Shown: positions 52,842 through 64,000, counted from the stretch's first letter. The stretch is DNA of 64,000 bases from Aspidapion aeneum (GCA_963576565.1 OY755044.1:96648495-96712494), one strand, 5' to 3'. Notes: generated by a model from the sequence alone, not told the origin. Translations and numbers: made by a program.

Positions 52842-54170
52842 ATGTTATACTATATTGTAGAAATTCACTTATTAAATAAAAGCACTTTCCTATCAGGAAC
52901 TTTTTTATTTTACCTTTTAAAGCAAATGAAGACATGCTTCGAACATTTTAAGCTGTTTTGGTGCTATGGTATGCCAGATTTAGTACCATCTGATAACGGT
53001 CCGCAGTTCCAGTCTGAATTCAATGAGTTTGCGTAAAAATGTGATTTTAATTTTGTGACAAGTTGTGCAATATATCTGGCTTTAAATAGCAAAGTAAAAT
53101 TTGATGTTAAAACAGCAAAAAGTTTGAATAAAAAGATTTGGATTTAGCATTGCTTTCCTAATGTACTACACCCCTTGCATGTGGAGTCCAGCAGAACTTC
53201 TTAAGAACCGTAAGCTAAGGTCTCATTTGCCAGTTCTACCAAGTTTTCTTAATAAATCTGTGAAAACAAGTCAAAATCCGAGAAAACAGAATGAGACAAA
53301 AGAAAAATTAACTCAAAAATATAACAAGCGATATAGAACAAAAGAATTGTCATGCTTTTTTTTACTTTATTTATCTTATTATGAACAATACACTAAAAGC
53401 CTTTTTCCTCGCAGTAACTACAAGTTACCGGGTAACCTGGTTACTCCTTTCCTGTTTTTCTTCGCTGAGTAACAATAACTATGACGTCACGAGTAACCAC
53501 ACGGTGTAACCGGCCTAGCAGACGTGGTTGCTGAAATATTTTGAGATTAAGATCGTTTTTTTTGTTTTTTCTTCAAAATGTTTGATTTTAATATATAATA
53601 TTAACAACGAATTATGTTTGGTAACGGTAGAAAATTAAGCACATCCCTTGAAGTTGGTACTATATCAATTCAACTGCAACTAGTCTTAAAATGTACTGCC
53701 ATTGGTGTTCTGTGGTACTGCGGCCTTACCACAGAATACCAAAGGAGCACCCTGTTTCCACCCCGATTCAAAAAACGCATCAGGTAACGCTGCATTTAAA
53801 ACTGGTGCAAATCCATAGCCCGTGATACGTTTTTTGAATCGGGGTGGGCATGCATTGGTGGAAATAATGAATTATTTTCTGCATTTCGGAAATTGCTGGT
53901 AAAAACAAAAACAAACAATTTCAAATGTCATCCACAGCTGACTGCCTGACGTCATACAGCGGTTACTCCGAGTAACCGTGACGTCATTTCGAGTAACTTA
54001 AATGAGTGACTTGTAACCCGCGGAAAAAGGCTTTAAGTGTTCCTGCGTGGGTGTCTGTCTTACTTAATTGAAACTAATTTCGGAAAATACCGGAAAATAG
54101 ATGGAACCCTATTTCAGGTCCTTATTATAGTTCAAAAGTACTGATCCAGGCAGCGTATTTACGTTTCCGT
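52842..54170 (+). pseudogene. Ty3/gypsy integrase remnant, interrupted
   Basis: Frame 52842-53036 has CYGMPDLVPSDNGPQFQSEF, the integrase D of the D-D-E core (SDNGPQF). Further on, broken frames give KVKFDVKTAKSLNKKI and, at 53161-53350, WSPAELLKNRKLRSHLP and NKRYRTKEL, the usual sequence after the catalytic Glu. After a 640-bp MITE (53396-54035), 54036-54110 resembles the integrase C-terminal SYLIETNFGK. Stops and frame breaks show it is dead. Confidence 0.8.
53396..54035. mobile_element. Foldback MITE, 640 bp, AAAGCCTTTTTCC ends
   Basis: AAAGCCTTTTTCCTCG and CGCGGAAAAAGGCTTT are inverted, with TAACTACAAGTTAC and GTGACTTGTAAC continuing inward. It contains a second hairpin at 53759-53847 (CCACCCCGATTCAAAAAACG and CGTTTTTTGAATCGGGGTGG). 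It splits the gypsy remnant. Confidence 0.75.
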
Positions 54171-55231
54171 GCTCATTTCACGTCGGCGCGGTTTTGAAAT
54201 AGACACGGAAATGTTACAATATATTTGGGTTCAAATACGTGTTGATTTTAAGAGTTTTGATCTCGAAATGAGCACGGATCTGTATGAGAACATCGCTCAT
54301 TAAACTATTACAAAAGCGTATTCAACTGTCAGGTTAAAACGCTAACATAACGAAACCTAATCAATCAAATCTAACCGAACCGAACCAAAGCAAACTGAAC
54401 CAATAATTTATTTCAAAAAAAAAAACTTTCCTAACTTCCTACCCGGGATCCTAGAGGATGTGAATCCAAACCGAAACGAACCGAATTGAACCAAACCGAA
54501 CCGAACCAAAGCAAACTGAACCAACAATTAAAAAAAAACTTTCCTGACTTCTTTCCAGGGATCCCAGAGGGTGTGAATAGATTTGTAGTTTAGTTTGGTT
54601 AGGTTAGGTTTGGTTCGGTTTAGTTAGGATCGGTTCGGTTCGGATTCACATCCTCTAGGATCCCGGGTAGGAACTCAGGAAAGTTTTTTTTTTTTAAATT
54701 ATTGGTTCAGTTTACTTTGGTTAGGTTCCGTTAGATTTGACTGATTAGCTTTCGTTAGGTTAGGTTTTTGAAACTTTCTATTTTCATGTGGTTAGAAATC
54801 AAGTGAAAATCATTTAAATCATTAAAATTTATTAATAACAGAACAACATCTGTCGTCGTAGTTGCCGGTGTAAGACAATGAACACTGAACTTTGCAGGTA
54901 TAGTTAATGGAAGAGTGTTCTTCAAACTTCAAAGAATTTCAAAATCTTGAGTAATATTAGTACAAATACTTTTAAACTGCTCCATAATTTTCATATTAAC
55001 AAACATATAACCTCAAAATCAAACTAATAAACAACGTGAATCCAATTTAAGTTTCAAATGTGCACTAATAAGTAAACCCCTGCGCTGCGTAATTCAATAC
55101 AAATCCATGCCTTGTTCGAGCCTCGGCGCCTTAAAATCAACACGCATTTGTAACCAAATATGTTGCAACATTTTCGTGTCTATTTCAAAACAGCGCTGCC
55201 GTGAAATCAGCACGGAAACGTAAATACGCAT
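54147..55231. mobile_element. Foldback element, 1.1 kb, CGTATTTACGTTTCCGTGCT ends
   Basis: GCGTATTTACGTTTCCGTGC at the left faces GCACGGAAACGTAAATACGC at the right. AATAGACACGGAAATGTT and AACATTTTCGTGTCTATT continue the arms to about 120 bp. A CCGAA palindrome occupies the interior. Confidence 0.8.
54330..54700. repeat. CCGAA/TTCGG palindrome, copy 3
   Basis: Two AACCGAACCG blocks (about 54371 and 54478) each follow a GGGATCC(T/C)AGAGG motif. The mirror GGTTCGGTTTAGTTAGGAT then GGTTCGGTTCGG ends in CACATCCTCTAGGATCCCGG. The layout is the same as copies 1 and 2, with one arm duplicated. Confidence 0.8.
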
Positions 55232-55254
55232 CCAGGCACATGCTCCTAAGTTAG

Positions 55255-55610
55255 ATTTAGAAAGATCGATATTGTATAGCAGTTTTTCCCTGCTTTTGGT
55301 TTTTTGTTTCTCTCGTATCTCGGTAGATGGCGCCTCTTGCTATAGTTCGCTCACTAATTACATTTAATTAGAGACAAAACCGTCTGATTAACTTCGCAAG
55401 ATTTGTCACTTGACCAGCAGTGTTCTGAGGAGTCCCATAAGGACGAAACGGTTAACTGTCAACACTTATTAGGTGTCCATTAGATCTTGGACCCCCGTGA
55501 GGTTAAGCTTTCAAGCTACCCACGGAAAAATATAAGGGAAACAAAAAACTCCTTTTTGCCATGAAACTTGTTTGATTTTTAAATTCACGGGTACGAAATT
55601 TCACGTTTGA
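55255..55610. mobile_element. Family X, right half copy
   Basis: Nearly identical to 33160-33510 (CTCTCGTATCTCGGTAGATG, TTGGACCCCCGTGAGGTTAA). A short deletion of the CCCGATTAG motif follows CTCCTTTTTG. Confidence 0.8.
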
Positions 55611-56094
55611 AAGTGATATCATTATCAGTGTATGAATTCTTGAATAAGTGAGAAGGAGTACTCCCTCAAAATAGGGTGAAACTTAACTGCGCATGCGATC
55701 TCATTCGATTTTCGTGGTCCTAACTGAGACAGAAAGAATTTCCATTTTCAGCCAGTTCAAGAATTCATACACAAACAAGATAGAGAAATTTAAAAATCTG
55801 AAAATGTTGAAGTTAGTGATTCGTCAACTAAAAATTCTGTGCAAGTTCGCGATTCTAATAAACTTCCTACGCCTACTTGTAATAACAATTATACACCTAT
55901 TGACCGATCCGAAAGAACATTTAAAAAGCTACTAAATAAAATAATTTTCGGGCTGGTCCTCAGAACAGGGTAGCAGTAGCCGTATACATCGATGTCTTAA
56001 ACATCATCAGTACGGCACAACCAAAATGGATCGAAAGGCAATAAAATGAACATGATGAAATCTAAAAGGGGAAAAATATGTGGCCCCCTTTTGA
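55611..56094. other. Sequence with an unrecognised 80-codon frame
   Basis: The frame 55693-55935 is rich in Lys, Leu and Phe and has no recognisable motif or gene-like context. I do not call it a gene. Confidence 0.3.
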
Positions 56095-56292
56095 AAACCA
56101 ACGCCCAATCAGCTTGTCGCCCCTCCTCCCCCCCCCCCCCGGCTCGAGGGTACTGGCACCCCATGGGTGCCCGAAGCGCCCAGCAGGACCGGCAAAGGAA
56201 AAAAAGACATGATGACCTTTTTTTTTTGGTCGCAAGATGTTTGATGGGCGCCCTTTGACGCCCTTTGTAGCTGTCGGCCCCCCCCCCCCGCT
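56095..56292. mobile_element. G/C-tract element, partial copy
   Basis: ACATGATGACCTTTTTTTTT then GGTCGCAAGATG matches the interior of the 16801-17048 MITE, with C runs at about 56128-56140 and 56279-56289. The right side reads CCCCCCCCGCTGATC. No target duplication was identified. Confidence 0.55.
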
Positions 56293-56299
56293 GATCTTG

Positions 56300-57290
56300 A
56301 TTACTTTGATAAGATATATATAATTTTTGGAAGTTAGGTAGGATATCTCTAAATAAACATTAAATATTTTTTGAAATTCTTTGAAAACTAAGGCAATTTT
56401 CCAACTATTTTTTAGTATATATCCTTATAAAATGATAATTTTTAGATGTCCATATTAATTGTTATTTTTTTATCAAGCTTCATTTCCTTTACAAAAATCT
56501 TAAAATACAAGTCAAACCGAGCGTGATCGTTTATTGTCAAAGGTAAACCGAGGACTTGGGATGTAAAAAATGAGTGGAGGTTAGATTACTTTCGATACTA
56601 AAACGAACACAGTTTTTTTCCTATTTTTGTTTTGTGTAAGTAAAAATAAAGCGGGCTGAGAAAAATTAACCATTCTACAAGTAGAAAATTTCCATTTATA
56701 AGGAGATATTAAAAAACAGTTGGAAAATTGCCTCAGTTTTCCAAAAATTCCAAAAACATTGTTCATTAAACAGATATCCTAACTTATGTTTATAAAAATC
56801 AGCTGGACCACCAGTGACGTAAAAATATGACATACAAAAATCCATGGATCGGTCCATTCTAGGGACCGTGACTATGTGTCACTTGGATCCTGCTGAAAAA
56901 TAAACCAGTCACTGCAGATTCAAACAAGTGCACTTGGGTGTGAACTGCATCGCTGCGTACTGATAACTGAATAGTAGGAAGGGGAAGTGGAGCTTTAATA
57001 GTCTAGGAATAATGCGCACTTTGAAAGTGCTGTTAGTCTCACTGACGCCGACGCATGGTCACTGGTTTAGCGTTGCAATCAGCAAAAAAAAATTGTACAG
57101 AGTGAATCCTGCGATATTATAATAATATACATCTTTATTTTACACCTTTGTTTTTGTACCAAAACAATGTTTCCTAGCGTAATTTTAAGACTAATTTGCT
57201 ACTATTAAACTGAAGCCATAGGTATGAATAAGAAAGCCTTATTACGGTTATTAGTGTTTTACATGCAACGCTGACTAAGGTCTGCCGAAA
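56300..57290. other. No gene seen
   Basis: AT-rich DNA with several short inverted segments, for example AACTAAGGCAATTTTCCAAC (56389) against GTTGGAAAATTGCCTCAGTT (56720), which suggests an old foldback of about 450 bp at 56340-56790. Confidence 0.45.
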
Positions 57291-57299
57291 TTAAACTCA

Positions 57300-57920
57300 T
57301 TGAAGGAGGGTAAACTGCTGCTAACGCGATTTAACGGCCGCAATGATGTGACGATTATCCGAAAAATTAATTAAATCTTCCAATACAGTAATAAATTGCA
57401 TGTGGAATTTTTGATTGACGCAATTTAATCTAATTAATTACGCAAATATCGTAATGGGTTCGTCGCACTAGGTTCCTTGGCAAAAAAAATTACGCTGACC
57501 GGGAGAAATCGAAGTCATTTTGGGTTTACGATAATTGACCAATAGAACGGCTCCATGCTTGACGTGGAATTTCGCTGTCACGCAAAAGGACGGATATGGA
57601 AATGTAACAGTGAAGGACCGGTGGGTTTTTGGGGGGTCGAGTCATTCGGTTTTGGGAGTTTCCAAGAAAGGGATCGCGAGTAGCCCAGGCGGGAGATTCT
57701 TGAGGGTAAACTGCTGCTAACGCGTTTTTACGGCCGCAATGGTGTGACCATTATCCCAAAAATTTATTAAATCTTCCATCAAAGTTATAAATTGCATGTG
57801 GAATTTTTGATTGACGCAATTTAATCTAATCAACTACGCAAACAGCGTAATGGGTTCCTCGCATCAGGTTCCTTGGAAAATTACGCTGACCGGGACAAAT
57901 CGAAGTCATTTACACCAGTA
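57300..57920. repeat. Direct duplication, two 220-bp units
   Basis: GAGGGTAAACTGCTGCTAAC, GCATGTGGAATTTTTGATTG and GCTGACCGGGA(G/C)AAATCGAAG occur near 57306, 57400 and 57493 and again near 57702, 57795 and 57880, a period of about 400. The spacer between (57535-57700, CATTCGGTTTTGGGAGTTTC) recurs in a related form at 59210-59330. Confidence 0.75.
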
Positions 57921-57924
57921 TTCA

Positions 57925-58366
57925 CTAAAGGGTCTACAATGCTAAGTGCTACAATCCTAGGATTAAAAGTCTACATTTTGATTGAAGGTTTAACTTATTT
58001 TTCCCGTGAATGCAATAGTTTTTAATATTTATATAAATTGGTTCATAAATACCTTGCGATATGGGTCATCTTTTTTCGTTGTAACAAAGATTATTTCCAC
58101 ACAAAGGTTAAAATATTTTGGTTTAAAATGGTAGCCATATTTAAACCTACAAACGTCACTAGGAAATGTCGAATAAAAACGTCAGTGTCAGCTGTTCGCT
58201 ATATTTTACATCTTAATTTTTTGGACAAGCTAGCGACGATTGAACCGATGGTCGATTGTTTTGATGAATGTGTAATTGAAAAGGGATTCTATTATATCTT
58301 GTGCTTTTTACAGTATTTATAATTGATACGTATTTAATACGGTAATGCATCTACAGATATAATCAA
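57925..58366. other. No gene supported
   Basis: Contains a 94-codon open frame (58038-58322) without recognisable motif. CCTACAATGCTAAG recurs at 59127. Confidence 0.3.
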
Positions 58367-58700
58367 GTATAAAAGGCAACTTCATAGGGGTGTAGTCAAC
58401 CACAGACACCGGTGTTTCGGAAAAGGCATTTCCAACCTCAGCGTGGCTTGCCTGACACAAAGTAGAACAAACTGACTACAAGATATTGTTGACTATACCC
58501 CTATGAAGTTGCCTTTTATACTTGATTAACTCATTGTTTTCGGTTACAAACCGATACCGTGGAGACGGTGACAGCATGGTCTGGTTGAGCTGTGACGAAA
58601 AGTCTTTCTTCCTTATAGACCAGTGGACGTTTTCGTCCCGCCATGGACTAAGTTTCCTTGGTTCGCTGTCGTTCACTCGTAGAATGAAAAATAGGTTTCA
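58367..58700. repeat. Hammerhead-bearing repeat, copy 2, with foldback
   Basis: AAGTATAAAAGGCAACTTCA then TAGGGGT at the left is mirrored by ACCCCTATGAAGTTGCCTTT and TATACTT at 58497-58528. The remainder (ATACCGTGGAGACGGTGA, CGTTTTCGTCCCGCCATGGA) matches 17513-17640 in reverse. One unit and a fragment of its inverse are joined head to head. Confidence 0.7.
58398..58448 (-). ncRNA. Hammerhead ribozyme-like motif, copy 2 (A9 mutated)
   Basis: Same fold as at 17675-17726: stem I AGCCACG with TGTGGTT, core CTGA-GGT, stem II GGAAA with TTTCC, core GAA, stem III ACACC with GGTGT, and cleavage-site C. Core A9 is replaced by U and one stem I pair became G-U. Stem II pairs better here than in copy 1. 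Activity is unlikely with the A9 change. Confidence 0.6.
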
Positions 58701-59132
58701 CCTATTTTTTCATTCTTTTTGATCTACAGATATAGTTTTAAGTTATTTTTGTATTATTTAGCTTTGAATATTTTTGTATATAAGTTTTTTTGCCAAACAT
58801 GGATTATTTCTATTGTTTTTCGAACTTTAAACCACCCCTCAGGGGTGGTACTACAATTTGAGACTATTTTTAACGGGAATCCTACGACTGCACGGATTAA
58901 ATTTCCAAAAAATTTCATTTCGTTACAAAATTTTTATGTGGTTTTTCTTTATTTCTATTTCTAATTTAATTTGAATTTATATGAGATGAAACTCACTGAG
59001 AAATGCTTACCAACATATTGCACATTAGGGTGAACCAAACCTTTGCCGATATTTGACTTGTAAGTATTAAAAAAATACACTTAAACCGGTCGGTAGCAAG
59101 TCTATAGACTTGATACTTAAACCCGGCCTACA

Positions 59133-59340
59133 ATGCTAAGTCTTAAGGTCTTAGTAAATACTGGCGTTTTACAGTTGACCAATAGTTCCATGCTTGACTT
59201 TTGCGAAGACGTGGAAGTTAGCTGTCACGCAAAAGGACGGATGGTGACTTTTTGGGGGTCGAGTCATTCGGTTTTGGGGGTTTTCAAAAAAAGGATCGCA
59301 AGTAGCCCAGGCGAGAGAATCTTGAGGGAAAAAAAGTGAT
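59133..59340. repeat. Copy of the GGGTCGAGTCATTCGGTTTTGG spacer repeat
   Basis: Related to 57535-57700 by the shared words GACGTGGAA, CGCAAAAGGACGGAT and GAGTCATTCGGTTTTGGG. It precedes the transposase fragment directly. Confidence 0.6.
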
Positions 59341-59374
59341 TAGAAAACAATCAAAGTCGAGTTAACTGTAAGGA

Positions 59375-59780
59375 GTGAAACGGAGCGTAAAAGAGTCAAC
59401 GGAAATACTATTTAACATTTTTCATAATAATTTGACGGCACCTCGATATCTAGAAATTCTACAAAATTACGTTGAGAAAATGTTAGAAAATTTACCTTTT
59501 CAAGATGTAGTAAACATGTGGTTCCAGCAAGATGGAGCACCTCCACATAATGCAAGAATTATAACCGACTATTTGAATCAGCAACATGGAAACAATTGGA
59601 TCGGAAATCGAGGTCCAGTTGCCTGGCCTGCACGTTCGCCGGACCTTACGCTTCTTGATTTTTGTATTTGGGGATACTTAAAGGATAAAATTTATTCTAC
59701 TACTCATAATACGATTAGTTTTATTTTAAATTAAATAATAAATGCAAACTTTTGTTTCAGAAATAAAAGATAGATTGTAA
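59375..59780 (+). pseudogene. mariner/Tc1-type transposase, C-terminal half
   Basis: The frame 59375-59734 reads NLTAPRYLEILQNYVEKML, WFQQDGAPPHNARIITDYLN, WIGNRGPVAWPARSPDLTLL and DFCIWGYLKDKIYS. The second D (QQDGAPPH) and third catalytic residue region (SPDLTLLDFCIWG) of a DD-D/E transposase are visible; the first D and the DNA-binding part are missing. After a stop, CAG followed by EIKDRL resumes at 59759, compatible with an intron known in relatives or with decay. The LTPLD motif of the family reads LTLLD here. Confidence 0.85.
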
Positions 59781-59784
59781 GAAA

Positions 59785-60000
59785 TTGTATTATTTCTTAG
59801 TCAGAGAAAAATTAAAAAATAAGGGCCTTAAAGATATGCATCTAAATCAAATAAATGGAAAATTTTTGAAAGGTAGTTTCGTAGGTATGATAACAAACAT
59901 ATATAAAATTGAAAACGATTTGCTTCCCGAACATTTAAAAGATTACATTTTATACAATTTTGAAGTTTATGATTAATATATTGTTAGCTCCCGCTAAATT
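59785..60000 (+). other. Unrecognised 63-codon frame after the transposase
   Basis: The frame reads LKNKGLKDMHLNQINGKFLK then SFVGMITNIYKIENDLLPEH and ends in FEVYD. I do not recognise it. The codon mix looks protein-like, so it may be part of another transposon gene. Confidence 0.25.
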
Positions 60001-60065
60001 TCGCGGTTGTTTGTAAATTTTAAAACCACACAATTGGATGACGGACAGAGTACATTTTTCGCGCA

Positions 60066-60276
60066 TTGGGCATGCGCACCAAGAATCGGAGAGATCCTTT
60101 TCTACCGCCTCGAGAAAATGACGTGTTAACTACTTTCTCCAACATTTACAAATTTCTACACTTAAAAGTGCTCGATTTTGGTGTACTGAAGCATAGAACT
60201 GGAAACTTCAGCCCTTCAGCTACGTGGTCATTAGATCCAGAGAGGGGCCCCTGGAACGTGGAGAAATTGGCTGCAA
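60066..60276 (+). other. Exon-like frame ending at GTGAGT
   Basis: From about 60066 the frame reads MRTKNRRDPFLPPRENDV then KVLDFGVLKHRTGN and DPERGPWNVEKLAANW, meeting a good donor GTGAGT at 60280. Composition is GC-richer than the surroundings. I do not recognise a family. It could be the first exon of a gene extending downstream or out of the window, or an old retrogene piece. Confidence 0.25.
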
Positions 60277-60289
60277 ACTGGTGAGTACT

Positions 60290-61600
60290 TTGTTTCTAAT
60301 TCCCGTTGTGTGGTAACAGCAATTAACCTATGGACCTTAATTATTTCGTGATTTCATATCAATATATTTATGTTTGTTCGCGCTTTCATTAATTAAAATA
60401 TATACAGTCCACTGCAGTTATCGTTTTTCTACCTGCGGGCAAACATATATATTTAAAAAATTCAAAAATTCTATAAAAAATGTTAAGAAAATTTGAAACT
60501 TTTAAGAAATTGTTTGATTTAATAAACAATTTCTTAATTAATTATTATTGTAATTTTTAATATATGTGTTATGTTGTAGCAATTTACTAAATAAAATCCT
60601 TAAACTAAAAAAAAAGTTAAAAAGGGGGCGTTACTACCCTAGAGAAATATCCGTGTTTGATCGAAATCGTTGCATATAAATAAACAAAATTGAAATGACA
60701 CAGATGAACATAGAAATAGGCTGCGCTAAGTTCTTTTATCAAGTAGGTTACGGTCAAGTAAATTTAATGACCTAGAAAGGTATTACGCGGTTGATGGCGA
60801 GCTGGGAACGAAAAAAACCGTGGAATTAACAGAGACAGAAAATCAAAATAATTACGTAGATATTCTACCTTGGTAGTGGATTAATATTTTAAATTGTGTG
60901 TGTATTTATGAGATATTTGCCTACGGGGTCCCGGCGCTTGGATTTTATGAGATTTTTTCTGGTCAAAGAGAAAATGTTTTTAGTTTTTCAAGGAAGTCAG
61001 GATTTTCTTACATCGTTGATGTTAGTTTATTTTTATTTGAAAATATTTTGGATATTTTAATTTTATTGTACAAGGTATAACAACCAAATTATTAAAAAGA
61101 AGCTATTTAGCAACAACAAAAATAGTATAAATCCTTTTTTTGACTACAGTCTTTTGTTTTTTTTTGCGTAACAACGTTCGGAAAGATAGTTTTGCTGGCC
61201 CGAATAAATTGTGTGAATAAACCAGGACCATTGTCTCTGACAATCGAAAAATTGTCCCAAACCCTTAAATCTTACTATGCGATTTCTTTTAAAAAAATCC
61301 TAATTTTACTTTTTATTCAAATACCGCCAAAGTTTGTGTTAAAAGGCAACAGACAGATAGACAAAAAGGGACGGTTCACAAGACAGTAGTTAAATGGCAA
61401 CTGGTTTTATATTTTTAACTTTTGGTTGATATGGCTCAGCTCAACAGCTTAAAACACATGATTCAGGATTGCCAACCTGACAGAGTTAACTGCTGTTGAA
61501 AAGAGAATATCCATACTAAAGCTTTATGCCAGCGCGGTCCTAAGCGATCTATATACAAAGGCTTATAAAAACAATGAAGGGGACCACTCACGAGACTGCG
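60290..61600. other. No gene seen
   Basis: AT-rich DNA with open frames up to 65 codons (60898-61080, 61192-61389), neither recognisable. Confidence 0.35.
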
Positions 61601-62670
61601 GGAAATGGCCGGGAGAACTTGGCTATACTTTTATCTCAATTATTTTTACGGAATACCATTTTCGCGTACTTGGTTTTTTTACATGAAATTATTTTGTTAT
61701 GATCTTTCTTTTGAAGAGCATTTGGAAGTATTAGGGCTTAAAAATCTTTATTAAAAACATGGCAGATTAAATCCAACCGAAATAACAATCTCTACAGGAG
61801 GGGGTACTATCGGTACTATCTGAAATTCAGAACAGAAAGACACTATCACCTTTTAAGGGGCACCTTTCTCAAATGTTGGCAAATCTTACAATTTATTTGT
61901 AATAAACGAAAACCTTAAATTTGCTTCCCAGATAATATTCTTTATGGTGGACAATAAAATATTGACTTATTTTTCACCTATAAATCATTACAATTAGTAT
62001 ACATTCTTAGATTTAAACAAGGGATAAATTAAACTAAAGATAATATAATTATATTAACTGAAGCTCAAACGTATTTCGTGGGGCATAATTGTCTACAATA
62101 AATAGCAGTTTAGTTTTTAAAAAAATTATTTAGTTTATTTATTAGCGTTTCCAACCCTAAACAGTAAATTCACTATTATTGAAAAGGCAATTATGGCACC
62201 TAATTAAGTTTTTATTGCATTAATACAAGGTGTTTTAAAATTCAATAACATAATTTAAATATTTAATTCCTTTAGTGATTTCAAGTCAAAAAGCTCATAG
62301 GTTCGCAAACGAGAAACTTTTTTTTAGTTATGTTGATATACGTATTGCGAGTACCATACTGGAGCATTTTTTATTTCGATGATAGCAGCTTTGGTTAAAC
62401 AGTGGTTTTCTCCATCCAATGGTTAGAGACGCAAACAAATCGCAGTAGATAAAAAAGTTGGCAAATAAAACAAAGATTTTATTTCTTATTTTAAATTTTA
62501 CCAGGGCTTACAAAAAAAAATCCGAGGAAAAAGGCGACATGACCCGTGAAACAGTATCGATCTGTAGGTTTTCACGCATATATAATAGTGTATGCCTATA
62601 GCTAAATATGCCCCCCTTCCCGCCAAACTTGAGCTAAATATCTCAAAAACTATCTACGCGAGCTATAAAC
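61600..62670. repeat. Dispersed repeat with ACGGAATACCATTTTCGCGT
   Basis: 61640-61720 (ACGGAATACCATTTTCGCGT, ATGAAATTATTTTGTTATG) matches 62985-63050 directly and 62690-62750 inverted. The rest is AT-rich with no gene. Confidence 0.55.
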
Positions 62671-62679
62671 AGAAAACTA

Positions 62680-63055
62680 AATCATAACAAAAACATTTCA
62701 TGTAACCGAAGCCAAGTACGCGAAAATGGTATTCCTAAAAAGGATTGAGATAAAAGTAACGCCAAGTCCTCCAACACAAATTTCAAAATGAAAGGTTCTT
62801 AATAGTTTGGAAATCTTTTTCTAAGCTTTACTATTACAGTCAAACTTCTTTGTGTTCAGTTTAGCACTGTACCTAAGAGTTATTTGCAGCCGTATTAGCC
62901 AAGTTTATAAAAACATTTCCAAACTAGTAAGAACATTTCATTTTGAAATTTGTGTTGGAGGACTTGGCGTTCTTTTATCTCAATCATTTTTACGGAATAC
63001 CAATTTCGCGTACTTGGCTTTTTTTACATGAAATGTTTTTGTTATGACTTCACTC
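62680..63055. mobile_element. Foldback element, about 375 bp
   Basis: AAGTACGCGAAAATGGTATTC at the left is mirrored by GAATACCAATTTCGCGTACTT. Then CGCCAAGTCCTCCAACACAA is mirrored by TTGTGTTGGAGGACTTGGCG. Arms are about 110 bp around a centre near 62865. Confidence 0.8.
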
Positions 63056-63059
63056 TTTT

Positions 63060-63780
63060 TTTAAAGGATTTGGATAATATTTAAGTTTCAAAGTAGTAAA
63101 ATATCTGGAATATTTTTCCCTATGGTTTTATCATAGTTCCTATTAGCCTTTCAAAGCTCAGCTCTCTAGCGTTTCTGGAAGTAAGCAATGTTACTTTCAA
63201 ATAAATTTAAATTTATAGGGAAGAGAAGTAAATTAAAATTTTGGGGTATTTTCATTTTTTTTTATAGTTTTATGATAGTTCCTATCGACCTTCCAAAGCT
63301 CAGCTTGCTAGCGTTTCTGGAAGTGTGCAAAGTTAAATTTGCATAAATTTACATTTATAGGGGAGGGAACTAAATTAAAATTTTAGGGTTTTTAACTCTG
63401 TTCCTATAGTTTATATCATAGGTCCTATCAGTCTGCCAAAGCTCTCTAGCGTTTCTAGAAGTGGAGAATGTTACTTTTACATAACTTTACATTTATAGGG
63501 GAGAAAAGCAAATTAAAATTTTGGGGTTTTTAAATTTGTTTCTATAGTTTTATTTAAGTTCCTATCGGCCTTCCCAAGCTCAGCTCTCTAGCGTTTTTGG
63601 AAGTATCCAAAGTTACATCTACAAAACTTTATATTTATAGGGGTTTTTGTACTTTTATCATAGTTCCTATCACTACGCCACAGCTCAGCTCTCTAGCGTT
63701 TCTGAAAGTGGAGAATGTTACTTTTGCATAACTTTACATGTATAGAAGATTCAAATTTTGTAGTGTTTTAATTTACAAGA
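63060..63780. repeat. 138-bp minisatellite, about five units (family B)
   Basis: CTCTAGCGTTTCTGGAAGT-like words recur at about 63165, 63306, 63443, 63586 and 63691. Each is followed by GTTAC(T/A)TTT and TTTATAGGGGA. Spacing is near 138 bp, shortening to about 105 in the last. An inverted relative with the same words is at 3950-4500. Confidence 0.85.
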
Positions 63781-64000
63781 CAAGGGTTTGCTCATAATCT
63801 CTATCAGTCTGCCAAATTTCAGTTTTGTAGCATGTCTGGACGTACAATAGAATTTTGATGAACTATACATGAGTGAGTATGTGAATAGTGAGTGAGTAAG
63901 TGTCTATTTTGACGTTTTTTAAAATTTCGGCACTACTTTACTACATTAAGAAAAGCCATGAAACTTGAAGGGATTGTTAACCCTATAAATATCTACGACT
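63781..64000 (+). repeat. Flank of the family B repeat
   Basis: GTACAATAGAATTTTGATGA, ATACATGAGTGAGTATGTG and TACTTTACTACATTAAG are reverse complements of words at 3880-3990. The window ends inside this repeat. Confidence 0.6.

Noticed and set aside
53600..53850. A processed gene in the gypsy-inserted MITE
   Set aside because: Sequence is a hairpin (CCACCCCGATTC and mirror) without an open frame.

Overview
The window looks like intergenic plus intronic DNA of a large, repeat-bloated insect genome. It has one real host gene, very long introns packed with transposons, and many AT-rich palindromes. The transposon mix (Penelope-like, RTE-like and Jockey-like retroelements, mariner, hAT-like, Crypton-like, BEL/Pao and Ty3 remnants) and the SmydA type of gene fit an arthropod. 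A beetle is my guess, not a demonstrated fact.

The host gene is on the + strand and runs from about 13466 to 52424. None of its exons is a long ORF, so it has to be read exon by exon. Ten coding exons with matching splice phases join into an uninterrupted 535-residue protein with a split SET domain, a complete MYND zinc finger, a post-SET Cys cluster and a C-terminal helical domain. I assign it to the arthropod SET/MYND family SmydA, SmydA-8-like. Only about 1.6 kb of the 39 kb locus is coding; nearly all recognisable intron sequence is transposon.

Upstream (1 to 13 kb): a broken Penelope-like element with a GIY-YIG endonuclease; a hAT-like element carrying a nested 2.1 kb foldback element; a degraded transposon with a THAP-like reading frame; and the 5' part of an RTE-like LINE. 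Introns (13.5 to 52.3 kb): an RTE-like 3' half, a 1 kb foldback, a roughly 1 kb heptanucleotide satellite, nested satellite-ended palindromes, a 5'-truncated Jockey element, a Crypton-like tyrosine recombinase remnant, and MITEs that begin 13 to 60 bp from several exons. Downstream (52.5 to 64 kb): a Ty3/gypsy integrase remnant split by a MITE, a foldback with CCGAA repeats, a mariner transposase fragment and a 138-bp minisatellite.

The most interesting non-coding signals are two minus-strand copies of a hammerhead-ribozyme-like fold (17675-17726 and 58398-58448), three palindromes built from CCGAA/TTCGG pentamers, and foldback elements whose ends are short degenerate satellites nested inside one another. 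No CRISPR array, rRNA gene or convincing functional tRNA was seen. All repeat boundaries were read by eye.
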